In this document: in pieces, positions 1 to 8,367 of the stretch
Layout: the number at the start of each line of letters is the position of its first letter
How positions within the stretch are numbered: position 1 is the stretch's first letter
Assembly: GCF_000330885.1 (NCBI RefSeq)
Contig: NC_020059.1
Span: 2,841,001 to 2,905,000, forward strand
Length of the DNA stretch: 64,000 nucleotides
Direction of reading: 5' to 3'
From: Rhizobium tropici CIAT 899
GTDB lineage: Bacteria; Pseudomonadota; Alphaproteobacteria; Rhizobiales; Rhizobiaceae
Notes under the pieces: model-generated
The model's database searches: none
What the model saw: the letters and a program-made list of their open reading frames with translations, nothing else
What the model was told of the DNA's origin: nothing
Translations under genes and position numbers: made by a program

Positions 1-636
1 TGCGCGAATGGCATTGGCGATGTCGCTTGCGGCGAGACCGCGTTCGGCCGCCTTCTGGGGATCGACCCAGACGCGCATGGAATAGTCGCCCGATCCGAAC
101 ACGCGAACCTGGCCGACACCGTCGAGGCGGGCGAGCCGGTCCTTGATGTTCAATGTGGCATAGTTGCGCAGGTAGGTAATGTCGTAGCGATTGTCCGGCG
201 AGATGAGGTTGACCACCATCATCAGGTCGGGCGAGCTCTTGACTGTGGTGATACCAAGATCGCGCACATTCTGCGGCAAGCGGGGCTCCGCCTGCGAGAC
301 GCGGTTCTGCACGAGTTGCTGCGCCTTGTCCGGGTCGGTGCCGAGCTTGAAGGTGACCGTCAGTGTCAGCAGACCATCAGACGTCGCCTGGCTGCTCATA
401 TAGAGCATGCCTTCGACGCCGTTGATCTGCTCTTCGATCGGCGTTGCCACCGTCTCGGCGATGACCTTGGGGTTGGCGCCCGGATATTGCGCGGTGACGA
501 CGATCGACGGCGGCACAACTTCCGGATATTCGGAAATCGGCAGCAGCTTCAGACCGATCAGGCCGGCGACCACGATAAGGATCGACAGCACGCCGGCAAA
601 CACCGGACGATCGACGAAAAATCTTGAGATGTTCAT
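1..636 (-). CDS. RND efflux transporter permease (AcrB/MexB-type), partial
   Basis: This is the N-terminal 212 codons of an inner-membrane RND pump; the rest lies beyond the window start. The ATG at 636 gives the hallmark start MNISRFFVDRPVFAGV with a first membrane helix, followed by the periplasmic porter domain. The segment ISEYPEVVPPSIVVTAQYPG is typical of the hydrophobe/amphiphile efflux family, which is normally about 1050 residues long. The pump exports drugs or toxic organics with the proton-motive force, in complex with a periplasmic adaptor and an outer-membrane channel. The adaptor gene lies 128 bases upstream on the same strand, so the two form an operon. Substrate cannot be read from this fragment. 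Confidence 0.95.
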   Translation of the reverse strand, partial: MNISRFFVDRPVFAGVLSILIVVAGLIGLKLLPISEYPEVVPPSIVVTAQYPGANPKVIAETVATPIEEQINGVEGMLYMSSQATSDGLLTLTVTFKLGTDPDKAQQLVQNRVSQAEPRLPQNVRDLGITTVKSSPDLMMVVNLISPDNRYDITYLRNYATLNIKDRLARLDGVGQVRVFGSGDYSMRVWVDPQKAAERGLAASDIANAIRA

Positions 637-764
637 GGCAGAACCCTCTCCACGGGTGAATCAAGGGACACGAAGCCCGCGCCCGCAGCCCAGAAGGCGC
701 CACGAGCATTACAAAATCGAGACTTGGAACAGCGGCCGGGAGCTAAGCCCTCCGGCCGTATGAA

Positions 765-1952
765 TTACTTGGCGGCGACCTTTTCTTCCGGCTTCGGATC
801 GACCACGGCGCCCGGGCGAACCCGCTGCAGACCGTTGACGATGATCCGGTCACCGGCATTGAGGCCCGAGGTGACGACGCGCAGGCCATCCGAGGTATCA
901 CCGAGACTGATCGGGCGATATTCGACCTTGTTGTCTGCACCGACCACGAAGACGAACTTCTTGTCCTGGTCGGTGCCGATCGCGCGCTCGCTGATGAGCA
1001 ACTTGTTCTCGGCCTTCGGCTGGCCCATGCGGACCCGCACGAACTGACCTGGGATGAGACGACCGCCCGGATTGTCGAATACGGCGCGAACGCTGACGGT
1101 GCCGCTCGCCGCATCGACCTCGTTGTCGATCAACTGCAATTTGCCCTTGATCGGCGTGCCATTGTCGCTTGCCGTACCGATCTGAACCGGGATCTGCTCG
1201 ACCGGCGGAAAAGCGCCTCCGGTTGTCGGCAGTTCGGCCAGAGCCTGGGTGACGGTCTGCTCGTTGGCGCTGAAGCTCGCATAGATCGGATCGACCGAAA
1301 CCAGCGTCGTCAATGCCGGCGACGTCGAGCCGGCCGCCACGAGATTGCCGACGGTAACGGCGATCTTGCCGACCCGGCCGGCGATCGGGGCACGGACCTG
1401 CGTATAGTCGAGGTTCAACTGCGCGGTCTGAAGGGCCGCTTGCGCTGCCTTCAGATTGGCTTCTGCCTCGGCAGAGTTGCTGGTGCGGGTATCCATGTCG
1501 CTCTGCGAAATCGTCTTGTTGTCGAAGAGCTTCCGGCCGCGATCGATTTCGACTTTGGCGAGATCGAGCTTGGCTTTTGCCGCCCCGACCTGCGCCTGAG
1601 CTTGAGCAACCACCGCCTCATAGGGCGCCGGATCGATCGTCACAAGCAGATCGCCTTGCTTGACCAGCGCGCCTTCGCGGAAATGCACTGATTGAATCGC
1701 GCCAGCGACACGCGGACGGATCTCGACACGGTCGATAGCCTCCAGGCGGCCGGAAAATTCCTGCCAGGATGTGACGTCACGCGGCTCGACCGCCGCAACC
1801 GTGACCGGGATAGCCGGCGGTGCGGCCTGGCTTGCCGCCTCGGTCGCCTGGGCGCCGCGCGGCAGATCCAGATAGAAGGCCGCGCCTGCAACAGCCGCAG
1901 CAACACCCATGCCGGCGCCCCACAGGGCCCAGCGCTTATCGTTGGACTTCAT
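765..1952 (-). CDS. RND efflux periplasmic adaptor (membrane fusion protein, AcrA/MexE-like)
   Basis: The 395-residue adaptor bridges the RND permease and an outer-membrane channel. The ATG at 1952 was chosen because an AAAGGAG-like ribosome site lies just before it; the open frame runs upstream to 2051 without coding character. Visible parts are an N-terminal hydrophobic segment (residues 10-25, no lipobox cysteine), a biotinyl-lipoyl-like segment (VEIRPRVAGAIQSVHFREG), a central helical hairpin and a C-terminal beta-barrel (GDRIIVNGLQRVRPGAVV). It precedes the permease gene in a two-gene operon. No outer-membrane factor is visible. Confidence 0.94.
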   Translation of the reverse strand: MKSNDKRWALWGAGMGVAAAVAGAAFYLDLPRGAQATEAASQAAPPAIPVTVAAVEPRDVTSWQEFSGRLEAIDRVEIRPRVAGAIQSVHFREGALVKQGDLLVTIDPAPYEAVVAQAQAQVGAAKAKLDLAKVEIDRGRKLFDNKTISQSDMDTRTSNSAEAEANLKAAQAALQTAQLNLDYTQVRAPIAGRVGKIAVTVGNLVAAGSTSPALTTLVSVDPIYASFSANEQTVTQALAELPTTGGAFPPVEQIPVQIGTASDNGTPIKGKLQLIDNEVDAASGTVSVRAVFDNPGGRLIPGQFVRVRMGQPKAENKLLISERAIGTDQDKKFVFVVGADNKVEYRPISLGDTSDGLRVVTSGLNAGDRIIVNGLQRVRPGAVVDPKPEEKVAAK

Positions 1953-2122
1953 GTCAGTCTCTCCTTTGGCCCCGTCTTGGGATACGGGACCGCAAATTCC
2001 TATCGTCTCAACAAAATCAGGGGCCGAAGCTCCGCGCATCCGCGTGACCATCGCTCCGGTCTCATGCCTTCGACATCAGTCCAATCCGCGCTCATTCCTC
2101 GCAGACGAGATATCCTAGTCGA

Positions 2123-2935
2123 TCAAGCCTGCACGTCTTCGACAAAACTCTTGAAGCAGCAACAGACATCCTGCTGCCATGAAGCCCTGTCCTTCGACTG
2201 CCCGCCATAGAGGGTGGGCCAGCCTGTCCCGGCGGGAAGGACTTGCTGGCGAACACGGACGCCAGCCGCTTTCAGCCGACTGCCGTATTCCATGCTCTCG
2301 TCGCGGAGCGGGTCGTCCTCGGCCGTGAGCACCAATGCCGGCGCGAGGCCCGAAAGCCGCGAACAGTATCGAGGCGCTGCATAGGGGTGACAGACACCGC
2401 CCAGGAAACCCAGGTAACGGTTCCAACCCTCCGTCCAGCGCTCGCGCATGCCGCTTTCCTCCGCCTGGAGGAAAGATTTCGACCCCATGAAGGGATCAAG
2501 CAAAGGCGATATCAAAACCTGTCCGTCCAACGAACCGGGTATCTGATCGCGCGCCTTTAAAGCGACGCCCGCTGCGACATTGCCACCCGATTCCTCTCCG
2601 GCGACAAACAGCAGCGATTTTTTCGCCCCGCCCAGCGCAAGCATGTTCCGCTTGTTGCTGAGATAGGCGAGAAGTCCGTAGGCGCATTCCAGCACCTGCG
2701 GAAAAGCATTCTGATTGCAGCTCGTATAATCCGCTGCAACCACGATGGCGCCGGCCTCAGCGAGGCTTGCCGCCACCGGTCTGTTGGTCGCGTGGTCGGT
2801 ATCGAGAAAGGCTCCCCCATGCAGGTAAAGCACCAGCGGCGCCGCCTTCTTCAAACCATCACCGTTGTAGATCCGAGCTGCCACCGGCCCCGTAGGCACG
2901 TTTTCCAGCACAACATCTTTCCACGGCGCACTCAT
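2123..2935 (-). CDS. alpha/beta-hydrolase fold protein, HSL-like, with degenerate catalytic residues
   Basis: The 270-residue protein has the hormone-sensitive-lipase oxyanion motif HGGAF (39-43) and an acidic-loop motif AEDDPLRDE (206-213). The nucleophile elbow reads GEESGGN (113-119) where active members have GDSAGGN, so the usual Ser position is Glu115. The C-terminal catalytic His is also not visible (LPAGTGWPTLYG, 233-244). Esterase activity is therefore doubtful; it may be a non-catalytic or altered-activity member. It is in the same orientation as the RND genes and divergent from a LysR gene, which may control the block. Confidence 0.8.
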   Translation of the reverse strand: MSAPWKDVVLENVPTGPVAARIYNGDGLKKAAPLVLYLHGGAFLDTDHATNRPVAASLAEAGAIVVAADYTSCNQNAFPQVLECAYGLLAYLSNKRNMLALGGAKKSLLFVAGEESGGNVAAGVALKARDQIPGSLDGQVLISPLLDPFMGSKSFLQAEESGMRERWTEGWNRYLGFLGGVCHPYAAPRYCSRLSGLAPALVLTAEDDPLRDESMEYGSRLKAAGVRVRQQVLPAGTGWPTLYGGQSKDRASWQQDVCCCFKSFVEDVQA

Positions 2936-3072
2936 CGACCCAAATCCCTGTCTGCTCGAGCGAATATGTCCCTATCCAAAAAGCGATTTACCACGCTTCG
3001 TGACCATATTCTCGAAATGCGGTCTTTGGCGCCCCCATGCCGCATTGCAACAACTTGCGAAACAACATATTG

Positions 3073-3124
3073 TTATTCCGCTCTGAGAATAAGTAGCCTA
3101 CATTCGATCAGACTATTCAGAATA
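3073..3124. promoter_or_regulatory. candidate LysR operator region (two inverted repeats)
   Basis: The intergenic region between the hydrolase and the LysR gene holds TTATTC-N8-GAATAA (3073-3092) and a perfect 11-base palindrome TATTCAGAATA (3114-3124). Both use the same TATTC/GAATA half-sites. LysR proteins usually bind paired sites of this type between themselves and a divergent target. The assignment is inferred from position and symmetry only. Confidence 0.45.
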
Positions 3125-3168
3125 ACAAACAATCGGCCTCTTCATTTTCGGCCGAGGGGCATCATGGA

Positions 3169-4080
3169 ATGGACCAGTTGTCAGCAATGCGGGCGTTCGC
3201 GCGTGTGGTCGAGACAGGTAACTTTACCCGCGCCGCGGCAGCCCTTTCCATGCCGAAGGCGACGGTGACGACGCTCATCCAGTCGCTTGAGGCGCATTTG
3301 CACGCCAAGCTTCTCAATCGTACCACACGGCGCGTCATGGTGACGACCGATGGCGCGCTCTATTACGAGCGCGCCATTCAGATCCTCTCCGAGATAGAAG
3401 AGCTGGACGGCAGCATCAGCAATTCGCAGAGCCTGCCAAGCGGCCGCCTGCGCGTGGAAATGGCCGGCGCCTTTGCCGAAAAAATCGTCATGCCAGCGCT
3501 TTGCGATTTCCACCAGCGCTATCCCGACATCCATATCGATCTCGGTGTCGGCGACCGGCTTGTCGATTATCTCGCCGAAAATGTCGATTGTGCGCTGCGC
3601 GCCGGCATGCCGAGCGACCAGTCGCTGATCGCCCGCCGCGTCGGCGAGATCCACCTCATCACGTGCGCGGCCCCTCTTTACATCGAGAAGCATGGGATGC
3701 CGGAACGGCCGGACGATCTTGAGACCAACCACTATGCAGTCAGCTATTTCCGTGCGCAAACCGGCCGGACGATTCCTTTCGTGTTCGAGCGAGGCAACGA
3801 GTCGCTGGAAATCAGCCCGCGCTATATCCTTTCCGTCAACGATAGCCGCAGCTACTTACAGGCGGCACTGATGGGGCTCGGCATCGCCCAAGTTCCGAGC
3901 TTCATGGCGCGCGATGCTCTTGCCAAGGGTGAGCTTGTGCCAGTCCTTTCCAATTGGACAAGGCCGACGCTACCCATGCACATTGTCTATCCGCCAAACC
4001 GGCATCTGAGCAACAAGGTGCGCGTTTTCGTCGATTGGCTGGCAAAGCTGCTGACAAGCTCACGGGTCGGCGAAGCTTGA
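3169..4080 (+). CDS. LysR family transcriptional regulator
   Basis: The 303-residue protein has an N-terminal winged helix-turn-helix (residues 3-62, with FTRAAAALSMPKATVTTLIQSLE as recognition region) and a LysR-substrate domain from about 90 to 295. The linker and effector domain look like the CrgA/DmlR subgroup (LRAGMPSDQSLIARRVGEI). It is divergent from the hydrolase and RND efflux genes, with inverted repeats between them, so local control of those genes is the likely role. The effector is unknown. Confidence 0.92.
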   Translation: MDQLSAMRAFARVVETGNFTRAAAALSMPKATVTTLIQSLEAHLHAKLLNRTTRRVMVTTDGALYYERAIQILSEIEELDGSISNSQSLPSGRLRVEMAGAFAEKIVMPALCDFHQRYPDIHIDLGVGDRLVDYLAENVDCALRAGMPSDQSLIARRVGEIHLITCAAPLYIEKHGMPERPDDLETNHYAVSYFRAQTGRTIPFVFERGNESLEISPRYILSVNDSRSYLQAALMGLGIAQVPSFMARDALAKGELVPVLSNWTRPTLPMHIVYPPNRHLSNKVRVFVDWLAKLLTSSRVGEA

Positions 4081-4088
4081 GAGGCAAG

Positions 4089-4119
4089 CCACCTTCTTCT
4101 CTATTTAGGAAGAAGGTGG
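4089..4119. terminator. bidirectional terminator-like hairpin
   Basis: An 11-bp perfect stem, CCACCTTCTTC / GAAGAAGGTGG, with a 9-base loop lies between the convergent LysR and AhpD-like genes. No long T-run follows on either strand, so intrinsic termination is plausible but not certain. Confidence 0.5.
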
Positions 4120-4135
4120 TGCCGATTGCGCACAA

Positions 4136-4594
4136 TCAATTCCAGGAGGCCCCTGCCTGCTGGCGGACTGTCGAGTTCAATCGGTTCCAGACGTTGTCGA
4201 TCGCAATCGCGACGATGAGGGCAGAGAGCGCCTTTTCGTCATAGTGTTTTGCCGCTTCGTTCCATATCTCGTCGCTGACCGCATCCGGCCGGTCGGCAAG
4301 CCGAGTGGCTGCTTCCCCGAGTGCCAGAGCGGCGCGTTCGGCATCGGAAAAGTAGGGCATCTCCCGCCATGCGGAGACGCCGACGATACGCTCCATCGTC
4401 TCGCCTGCCTTCTGCAGCTTGCGAAAGCCCATATCGGTGCAGACGCTGCAGCCGTTGATCTGGCTGACGCGCAGATGCACGAGGTCCATGATGTTTTCCG
4501 ACAAGCCGCGATCTTTAATCGAATTGCTGACGGCCAAGAGCGCCTGCAGCGTTTCGGGCAGAACGAGGACTGGGTTCTTCATACGAGCTTGCAT
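4136..4594 (-). CDS. carboxymuconolactone decarboxylase / AhpD-like peroxidase family protein
   Basis: The 152-residue protein carries the AhpD-type redox motif NGCSVCTDMG (Cys49, Cys52) within a helical CMD domain. Family members reduce peroxides or related oxidants through the CxxC pair. The ATG at 4594 has a GAGGAAAG ribosome site. It is divergent from an ECF41-type sigma factor; CMD-family genes are one of the standard partners of ECF41 sigma factors (the C in COE: carboxymuconolactone decarboxylase, oxidoreductase, epimerase). A matching promoter lies at 4700-4726. It is therefore the probable target of the sigma factor. Confidence 0.9.
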   Translation of the reverse strand: MQARMKNPVLVLPETLQALLAVSNSIKDRGLSENIMDLVHLRVSQINGCSVCTDMGFRKLQKAGETMERIVGVSAWREMPYFSDAERAALALGEAATRLADRPDAVSDEIWNEAAKHYDEKALSALIVAIAIDNVWNRLNSTVRQQAGASWN

Positions 4595-4664
4595 ATTTCT
4601 TTCCTCTATTTGTCAGAGCCTGTTGCGGCTCATTTCCCGACGATGCACTTTCCTGCCGATCCGA

Positions 4665-4691
4665 TGTCACACCGGCCGGATTTCGTTCGTC
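4665..4691 (+). promoter_or_regulatory. ECF41-type promoter driving the sigma factor gene
   Basis: The sequence reads TGTCACA (4665-4671), exactly 16 bases, then CGTC (4688-4691). This matches the published ECF41 target TGTCACA-N16-CGTC at every defined base. It lies 36 bases before the sigma factor ATG at 4728, predicting autoregulation. Confidence 0.8.
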
Positions 4692-4699
4692 ACGGGTTT

Positions 4700-4726
4700 G
4701 ACGGATCAGGATGAGGAGATGTGACC
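4700..4726 (-). promoter_or_regulatory. ECF41-type promoter driving the AhpD-like gene
   Basis: On the minus strand this reads GGTCACA-N16-CGTC, one mismatch from the ECF41 consensus, with -35 at 4720-4726 and -10 at 4700-4703. It faces the AhpD-like gene, leaving a leader of about 100 bases. Its -35 overlaps the ribosome site region and abuts the start codon of the sigma gene. With the plus-strand promoter it forms a 62-bp inverted repeat centred near 4695. Confidence 0.7.
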
Positions 4727-4727
4727 G

Positions 4728-5612
4728 ATGGACGAAAAAAAGTGGCAGGCAGAGAAATTCGAGGCGAACCGGCCGCATCTGCGCGCCGTCGCCTACCGCA
4801 TGCTCGGCTCGCGCACTGAGGCCGAAGATGCGGTGCAGGAGACATGGCTGCGCCTTGTCCGGAGCGACACATCGGAGATTGAAAATCTCAGCGGCTGGCT
4901 GACGACTGTCACCGCGCGCATCTGTCTTGATCTGCTGCGGTCGCGCAAATCCCGTCGCGAGGAGCCGCTGACCATCCATGTTCCCGAGCCGATGGTGGTG
5001 CATGAGGCTGGCAACGGCACCGACCCGGAACAGGATGCCGTGCTTGCGGACTCCGTCGGCCTCGCCCTTCTGGTCGTGTTGGAAAAGCTGAACCCGGCCG
5101 AACGGCTTGCCTTCGTCCTGCACGATATGTTCGATGTCTCTTTCGATGACATTGCTCCGATTCTGGGACGCACGACGGTCGCGACACGCCAGCTTGCGAG
5201 CCGCGCCCGCCGCCGCGTGCAGGACACGCCATCAACGACGGAGGCCGATCTCTCCCGCCAGCGCCACGTCGTCGACGCCTTCTTCACAGCCTCGCGTGGC
5301 GGCGACCTGCAGGCGCTGCTCGCCGTCCTCGACCCCGAAGCCGTCTTCCGTCCGGATGCGGTTGCCGCCCGCATGGGGGCGGCCGGCGAAATCCGCGGGC
5401 GCATGGATGTCGCCAAGACCTTCCAGGGCCGTGCGCGGGGAGCCCGGTTGGCGGTCATCAACGGCGCGGTCGGTGCCATCGTCGTCATCGGCGGGCAGCT
5501 ACGCATCGCCCTTCGTTGCGCCCTCAATGCAGATGGCATGATTACCGTCATCGACGCGATGGCCGATCCGGAAGAACTGCGCAAGCTGGAGATCGTTTTG
5601 ATTGAAACCTGA
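4728..5612 (+). CDS. ECF sigma factor, ECF41-like (SigJ-type, fused SnoaL-like C-terminal domain)
   Basis: The 294-residue protein has sigma region 2 (about 10-75, YRMLGSRTEAEDAVQETWLR), region 4 (about 110-165, SFDDIAPILGRTTVATRQLASRARR), and a C-terminal SnoaL/NTF2-like domain (175-290) that regulates activity in ECF41 factors in place of a separate anti-sigma. The inter-domain HVPEP (about 84-88) matches the WLPEP signature, and DPEEL near the end resembles the NPDKL motif. The DGGGK motif is not obvious. It is divergent from an AhpD-like gene and flanked by matching promoters. Confidence 0.92.
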   Translation: MDEKKWQAEKFEANRPHLRAVAYRMLGSRTEAEDAVQETWLRLVRSDTSEIENLSGWLTTVTARICLDLLRSRKSRREEPLTIHVPEPMVVHEAGNGTDPEQDAVLADSVGLALLVVLEKLNPAERLAFVLHDMFDVSFDDIAPILGRTTVATRQLASRARRRVQDTPSTTEADLSRQRHVVDAFFTASRGGDLQALLAVLDPEAVFRPDAVAARMGAAGEIRGRMDVAKTFQGRARGARLAVINGAVGAIVVIGGQLRIALRCALNADGMITVIDAMADPEELRKLEIVLIET

Positions 5613-5614
5613 GA

Positions 5615-6376
5615 TTAGCGCATCTGTGTCGGGCTCGTGCCTGTCAGCCGGCGGAACATGGCAATAAAGGCCGACGCATTGCTGTAACCCAGCTGTGTTG
5701 CAATCCGGTGCACGGGCTCTCCCGCCTCGATCATCGACAGTGCAGAAACGAGTTTCAGTCGCTGCCGCCATTCATTGAAGGAAAGGCCGAGATCATCCTG
5801 GCATCGGCGCGACAGCGTGCGCTCGGTCGTTCCCATCCGGCGCGCCCATTCCGCAAGGGAATGCCGGTCGCCGGGATCGGCCTGCAAGGCGCTCAGTAGC
5901 GGGCCGAGCAGCGGATCGTCGGAAAGCGGCAAGTAGCTCTCGCACCGCGGCGCCAGGCGAATCTGATCGACCAGAACCTGTGCAAGCCGCAAATCTTCAG
6001 CTGTTTCAGGTATGGTGACATCACGCGCAGCAAAATCCGCCAGGATTGCCTTGAGCAGCGGACTGATGCTGAGCGTCGACGGCTTGTCAGGCAGGTTCGC
6101 GCACAGAGCGCGTTCGACATAGACGGTCGCATAGCGCAGATCGTGCTGGATCGCGGCGCCGTGCATCGTCTGCGGCGGCAGCCAGATGGCATAATGTGGC
6201 GGCGAGAGATAACGCATGCCTTCGATATCGAACTCGCAGATGCCGGTAATCGCATAATTGAGCTCGCCCCACGGCTGGCTCTTTTTGGGGAAAACCGTAC
6301 CCGCTCTGTAATTCTCGGTTCGGAAGGAAACCGGGTTGGGCGGATCACCCTCGATGCGTGGGGGCCTGCTGGACAT
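5615..6376 (-). CDS. AraC family transcriptional regulator (cupin-AraC)
   Basis: The 253-residue protein has an N-terminal cupin-like sensor (about 20-100) and two C-terminal AraC helix-turn-helix motifs (about 155-253; SLAEWARRMGTTERTLSRRCQDDLGLSFNEW and VHRIATQLGYSNASAFIAMFRRLTGTSP). The arrangement resembles the NimR/YdeO-type regulators of neighbouring exporters. Its ATG is preceded by a GAGG-type ribosome site. It is divergent from an EamA transporter 139 bases away and is the natural candidate to control it. Confidence 0.92.
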   Translation of the reverse strand: MSSRPPRIEGDPPNPVSFRTENYRAGTVFPKKSQPWGELNYAITGICEFDIEGMRYLSPPHYAIWLPPQTMHGAAIQHDLRYATVYVERALCANLPDKPSTLSISPLLKAILADFAARDVTIPETAEDLRLAQVLVDQIRLAPRCESYLPLSDDPLLGPLLSALQADPGDRHSLAEWARRMGTTERTLSRRCQDDLGLSFNEWRQRLKLVSALSMIEAGEPVHRIATQLGYSNASAFIAMFRRLTGTSPTQMR

Positions 6377-6515
6377 GTCCTCATTTCGCTACTAACTGTC
6401 TTATTCTCGCTATATACCAGAATTCGGACAGGCAGTACAAAGTCTTTGGGATGGTGAACCCAATCCGCCCTCCTTCGTTTCGCCCCAAGCCACAAGACGA
6501 CGAGAGACCATTCAC

Positions 6516-7463
6516 ATGAGTACCGAGCAGAATGCTTCCGCATCCATCGTCAGCGCGGCGGGCCTTGCGCCCTTGCTGACGGTGCTGATCTGGTCCGGCA
6601 ACACCGTCGTCACCAAAGCATCCGCGGGCTTGATTTCGCCGGGCTCGATTTCCTTCTATCGCTGGCTGCTGGCCTTTCTCGTGCTTCTGCCCTTTGTCGG
6701 CCGCACGGCATGGCGCAATCGTTCCCTGCTACGGCAGCACTGGCTGAAACTCGCTATTCTCGGCGCCCTCGGCATGGTGATCTATCAAAGCCTCGCCTAC
6801 GAGGCGGCCAAGACGACATCGGCCGTCAACATGGGTGTGACGATCGCTCTAATGCCGCTTCTCTCGACCGTGCTGGCCGGCCTGCTGGCGGGCGAAAGGC
6901 TCACGGTAGCAAGCCTGGCAGGCGGCGCCATCTCGCTGATCGGGCTCATTTATCTGACATCGCAGGGCGATCCGATGCGCCTTGTGAATGGCGGCTTCCA
7001 CATTGGCGACGGCCTAATGATCATCGCCGTTCTCTCAAACGCGCTCTATGGGGTCATGCTGAGGCGCTGGGCGATGCCGATTCCCATCTGGCAGCAGCTT
7101 TTCTGGCAGATCGGCTTTTCAACCTTGCTGCTGATCCCGATCTTCCTGATGGGCGATATCTCGCCAATCACTACGCCCAACCTGCCGCTGATCCTTTATG
7201 CTGCGATCCCGACCTCTCTCCTCGCGCCGCTCTGCTGGATGATCGGTATCCAGAGGCTCGGCGCGAGCCGCACCTCGCTGCTGATCAATCTCCTGCCAAT
7301 CGTCGTTGCAGCGCTGGCCTGGGCATTGCTTGGAGAACAGCTGCATTCCTACCACGTCATCGGTGGCGCCCTCGCCCTCATCGGCGTTGGGCTCGGCTTA
7401 CACAAGCCTCGGGCGAAGAATGATCCGGCCGCTGACGAAAGCTGGGAAACAGAAGAAGCCTGA
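6516..7463 (+). CDS. EamA/DMT family transporter (probable metabolite exporter)
   Basis: The 315-residue protein shows ten hydrophobic segments arranged as two EamA repeats, the second ending in the conserved ALLGEQLHSYHVIGGALALIGVGL. EamA proteins of this length export amino acids, metabolites or drugs across the inner membrane. The gene is divergent from an AraC regulator. The start has a GAGAGA ribosome site. Substrate cannot be inferred. Confidence 0.9.
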   Translation: MSTEQNASASIVSAAGLAPLLTVLIWSGNTVVTKASAGLISPGSISFYRWLLAFLVLLPFVGRTAWRNRSLLRQHWLKLAILGALGMVIYQSLAYEAAKTTSAVNMGVTIALMPLLSTVLAGLLAGERLTVASLAGGAISLIGLIYLTSQGDPMRLVNGGFHIGDGLMIIAVLSNALYGVMLRRWAMPIPIWQQLFWQIGFSTLLLIPIFLMGDISPITTPNLPLILYAAIPTSLLAPLCWMIGIQRLGASRTSLLINLLPIVVAALAWALLGEQLHSYHVIGGALALIGVGLGLHKPRAKNDPAADESWETEEA

Positions 7464-7544
7464 CCGCGGCTCGGGGAGCCCTTTCCTTTCGCCCGCCCTT
7501 CGTTCTACCATGAACGAGTCCCGAGAAGCGGAGAGGAAACAAGC

Positions 7545-8267
7545 GTGCGCATAGCCCTGGAACCGGTGTCCTCCAGAACGACGATCCAGGAGAGCGTCTA
7601 TCAGCAGCTGCGAAACGCGCTCATGGTCGGCAATTTCGATCCCGGTCAGACGCTGACCATCGCCTCGCTTGCTGAAACCTTCGGAACCAGCAATATGCCG
7701 GTGCGCGAGGCTCTGCGCCGTCTGGCGGCTGAAAATGCTTTGGAGGTCGCAGCCAACGGCTCTGCCCGCATCCCGATCGTCACTCTTGCCCGGCTGAACG
7801 ATCTTTGCCGCGCCCGCATCGCCGTCGAAGGTCTGGCCGCCGAGCTCGGCTTTCCCAACCTCACTGTCAGCGACATAGCGACGCTCGATCGCATCGCCGG
7901 AGAGCAGTATGTCATCGGCCGCGGCGCCAATGTCTATGATCTCATGGCCAAGAACCAGCAGTTCCACTTCACCATCTACCGCGCCTCGGGCTCCGAGGTG
8001 CTGCTGCAGTTGATCGAGACCCTGTGGCTGCGCTTCGGCCCCTATATGCGCATGCTCTCCGCCTCGGCAGAACCTTTGATGCGCAACGGCGAACTCGATC
8101 CCGCCGGCGAGCATGTTGCGATCGTCAATGCTTTGAAGGCGGGGGACTTCACCGCTGCCCGCGACGGTATTGTCGCCGATATCAGCCGCACTCACGAAAT
8201 CCTGCAGGATTATTGTCCGGCCACGCAGGACGAGCCCCGCAAGGGCTCAAGCTCCAGCCGCCGTTAA
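7545..8267 (+). CDS. GntR family regulator, FCD subfamily
   Basis: The 240-residue protein has an N-terminal winged HTH (about 12-75; LTIASLAETFGTSNMPVREALRRLAAE) and an all-helical FCD effector domain (about 85-215) whose acidic and histidine residues usually hold a metal and a carboxylate ligand. The start is GTG at 7545 with a GAGAGGAAA ribosome site. It lies 100 bases upstream of, and in the same direction as, a class V aminotransferase gene with a GATCA-containing dyad in its leader, a plausible GntR operator. It may sense a keto or amino acid of this pathway. Confidence 0.93.
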   Translation: MRIALEPVSSRTTIQESVYQQLRNALMVGNFDPGQTLTIASLAETFGTSNMPVREALRRLAAENALEVAANGSARIPIVTLARLNDLCRARIAVEGLAAELGFPNLTVSDIATLDRIAGEQYVIGRGANVYDLMAKNQQFHFTIYRASGSEVLLQLIETLWLRFGPYMRMLSASAEPLMRNGELDPAGEHVAIVNALKAGDFTAARDGIVADISRTHEILQDYCPATQDEPRKGSSSSRR

Positions 8268-8294
8268 CCGCGAGAAAGAGACCGAGGAATTTGG

Positions 8295-8306
8295 TTGAAC
8301 CTTAAA
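8295..8306. promoter_or_regulatory. shared motif site 1 (TTTAA-N2-TTAAA variant)
   Basis: TTGAACCTTAAA, followed after one base by TATTTTG, lies 61 bases before the class V aminotransferase ATG. It is one mismatch from the dyad TTTAA-N2-TTAAA found upstream of five other sites in this island. The same core followed by TATTTT recurs at 31177 and 31307. Confidence 0.5.
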
Positions 8307-8309
8307 GTA

Positions 8310-8331
8310 TTTTGTGATCAAATGATCAAAA
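8310..8331. promoter_or_regulatory. candidate GntR operator dyad
   Basis: An imperfect palindrome of the form TTTTG-TGATCA-AA-TGATCA-AAA lies between the GntR gene and the aminotransferase gene. It overlaps the extended part of shared motif site 1. Assignment to the adjacent GntR is inferred from position and dyad symmetry. Confidence 0.45.
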
Positions 8332-8367
8332 CAAGATTTCAATCCTAATATCCAGAGCGAGATCCTC

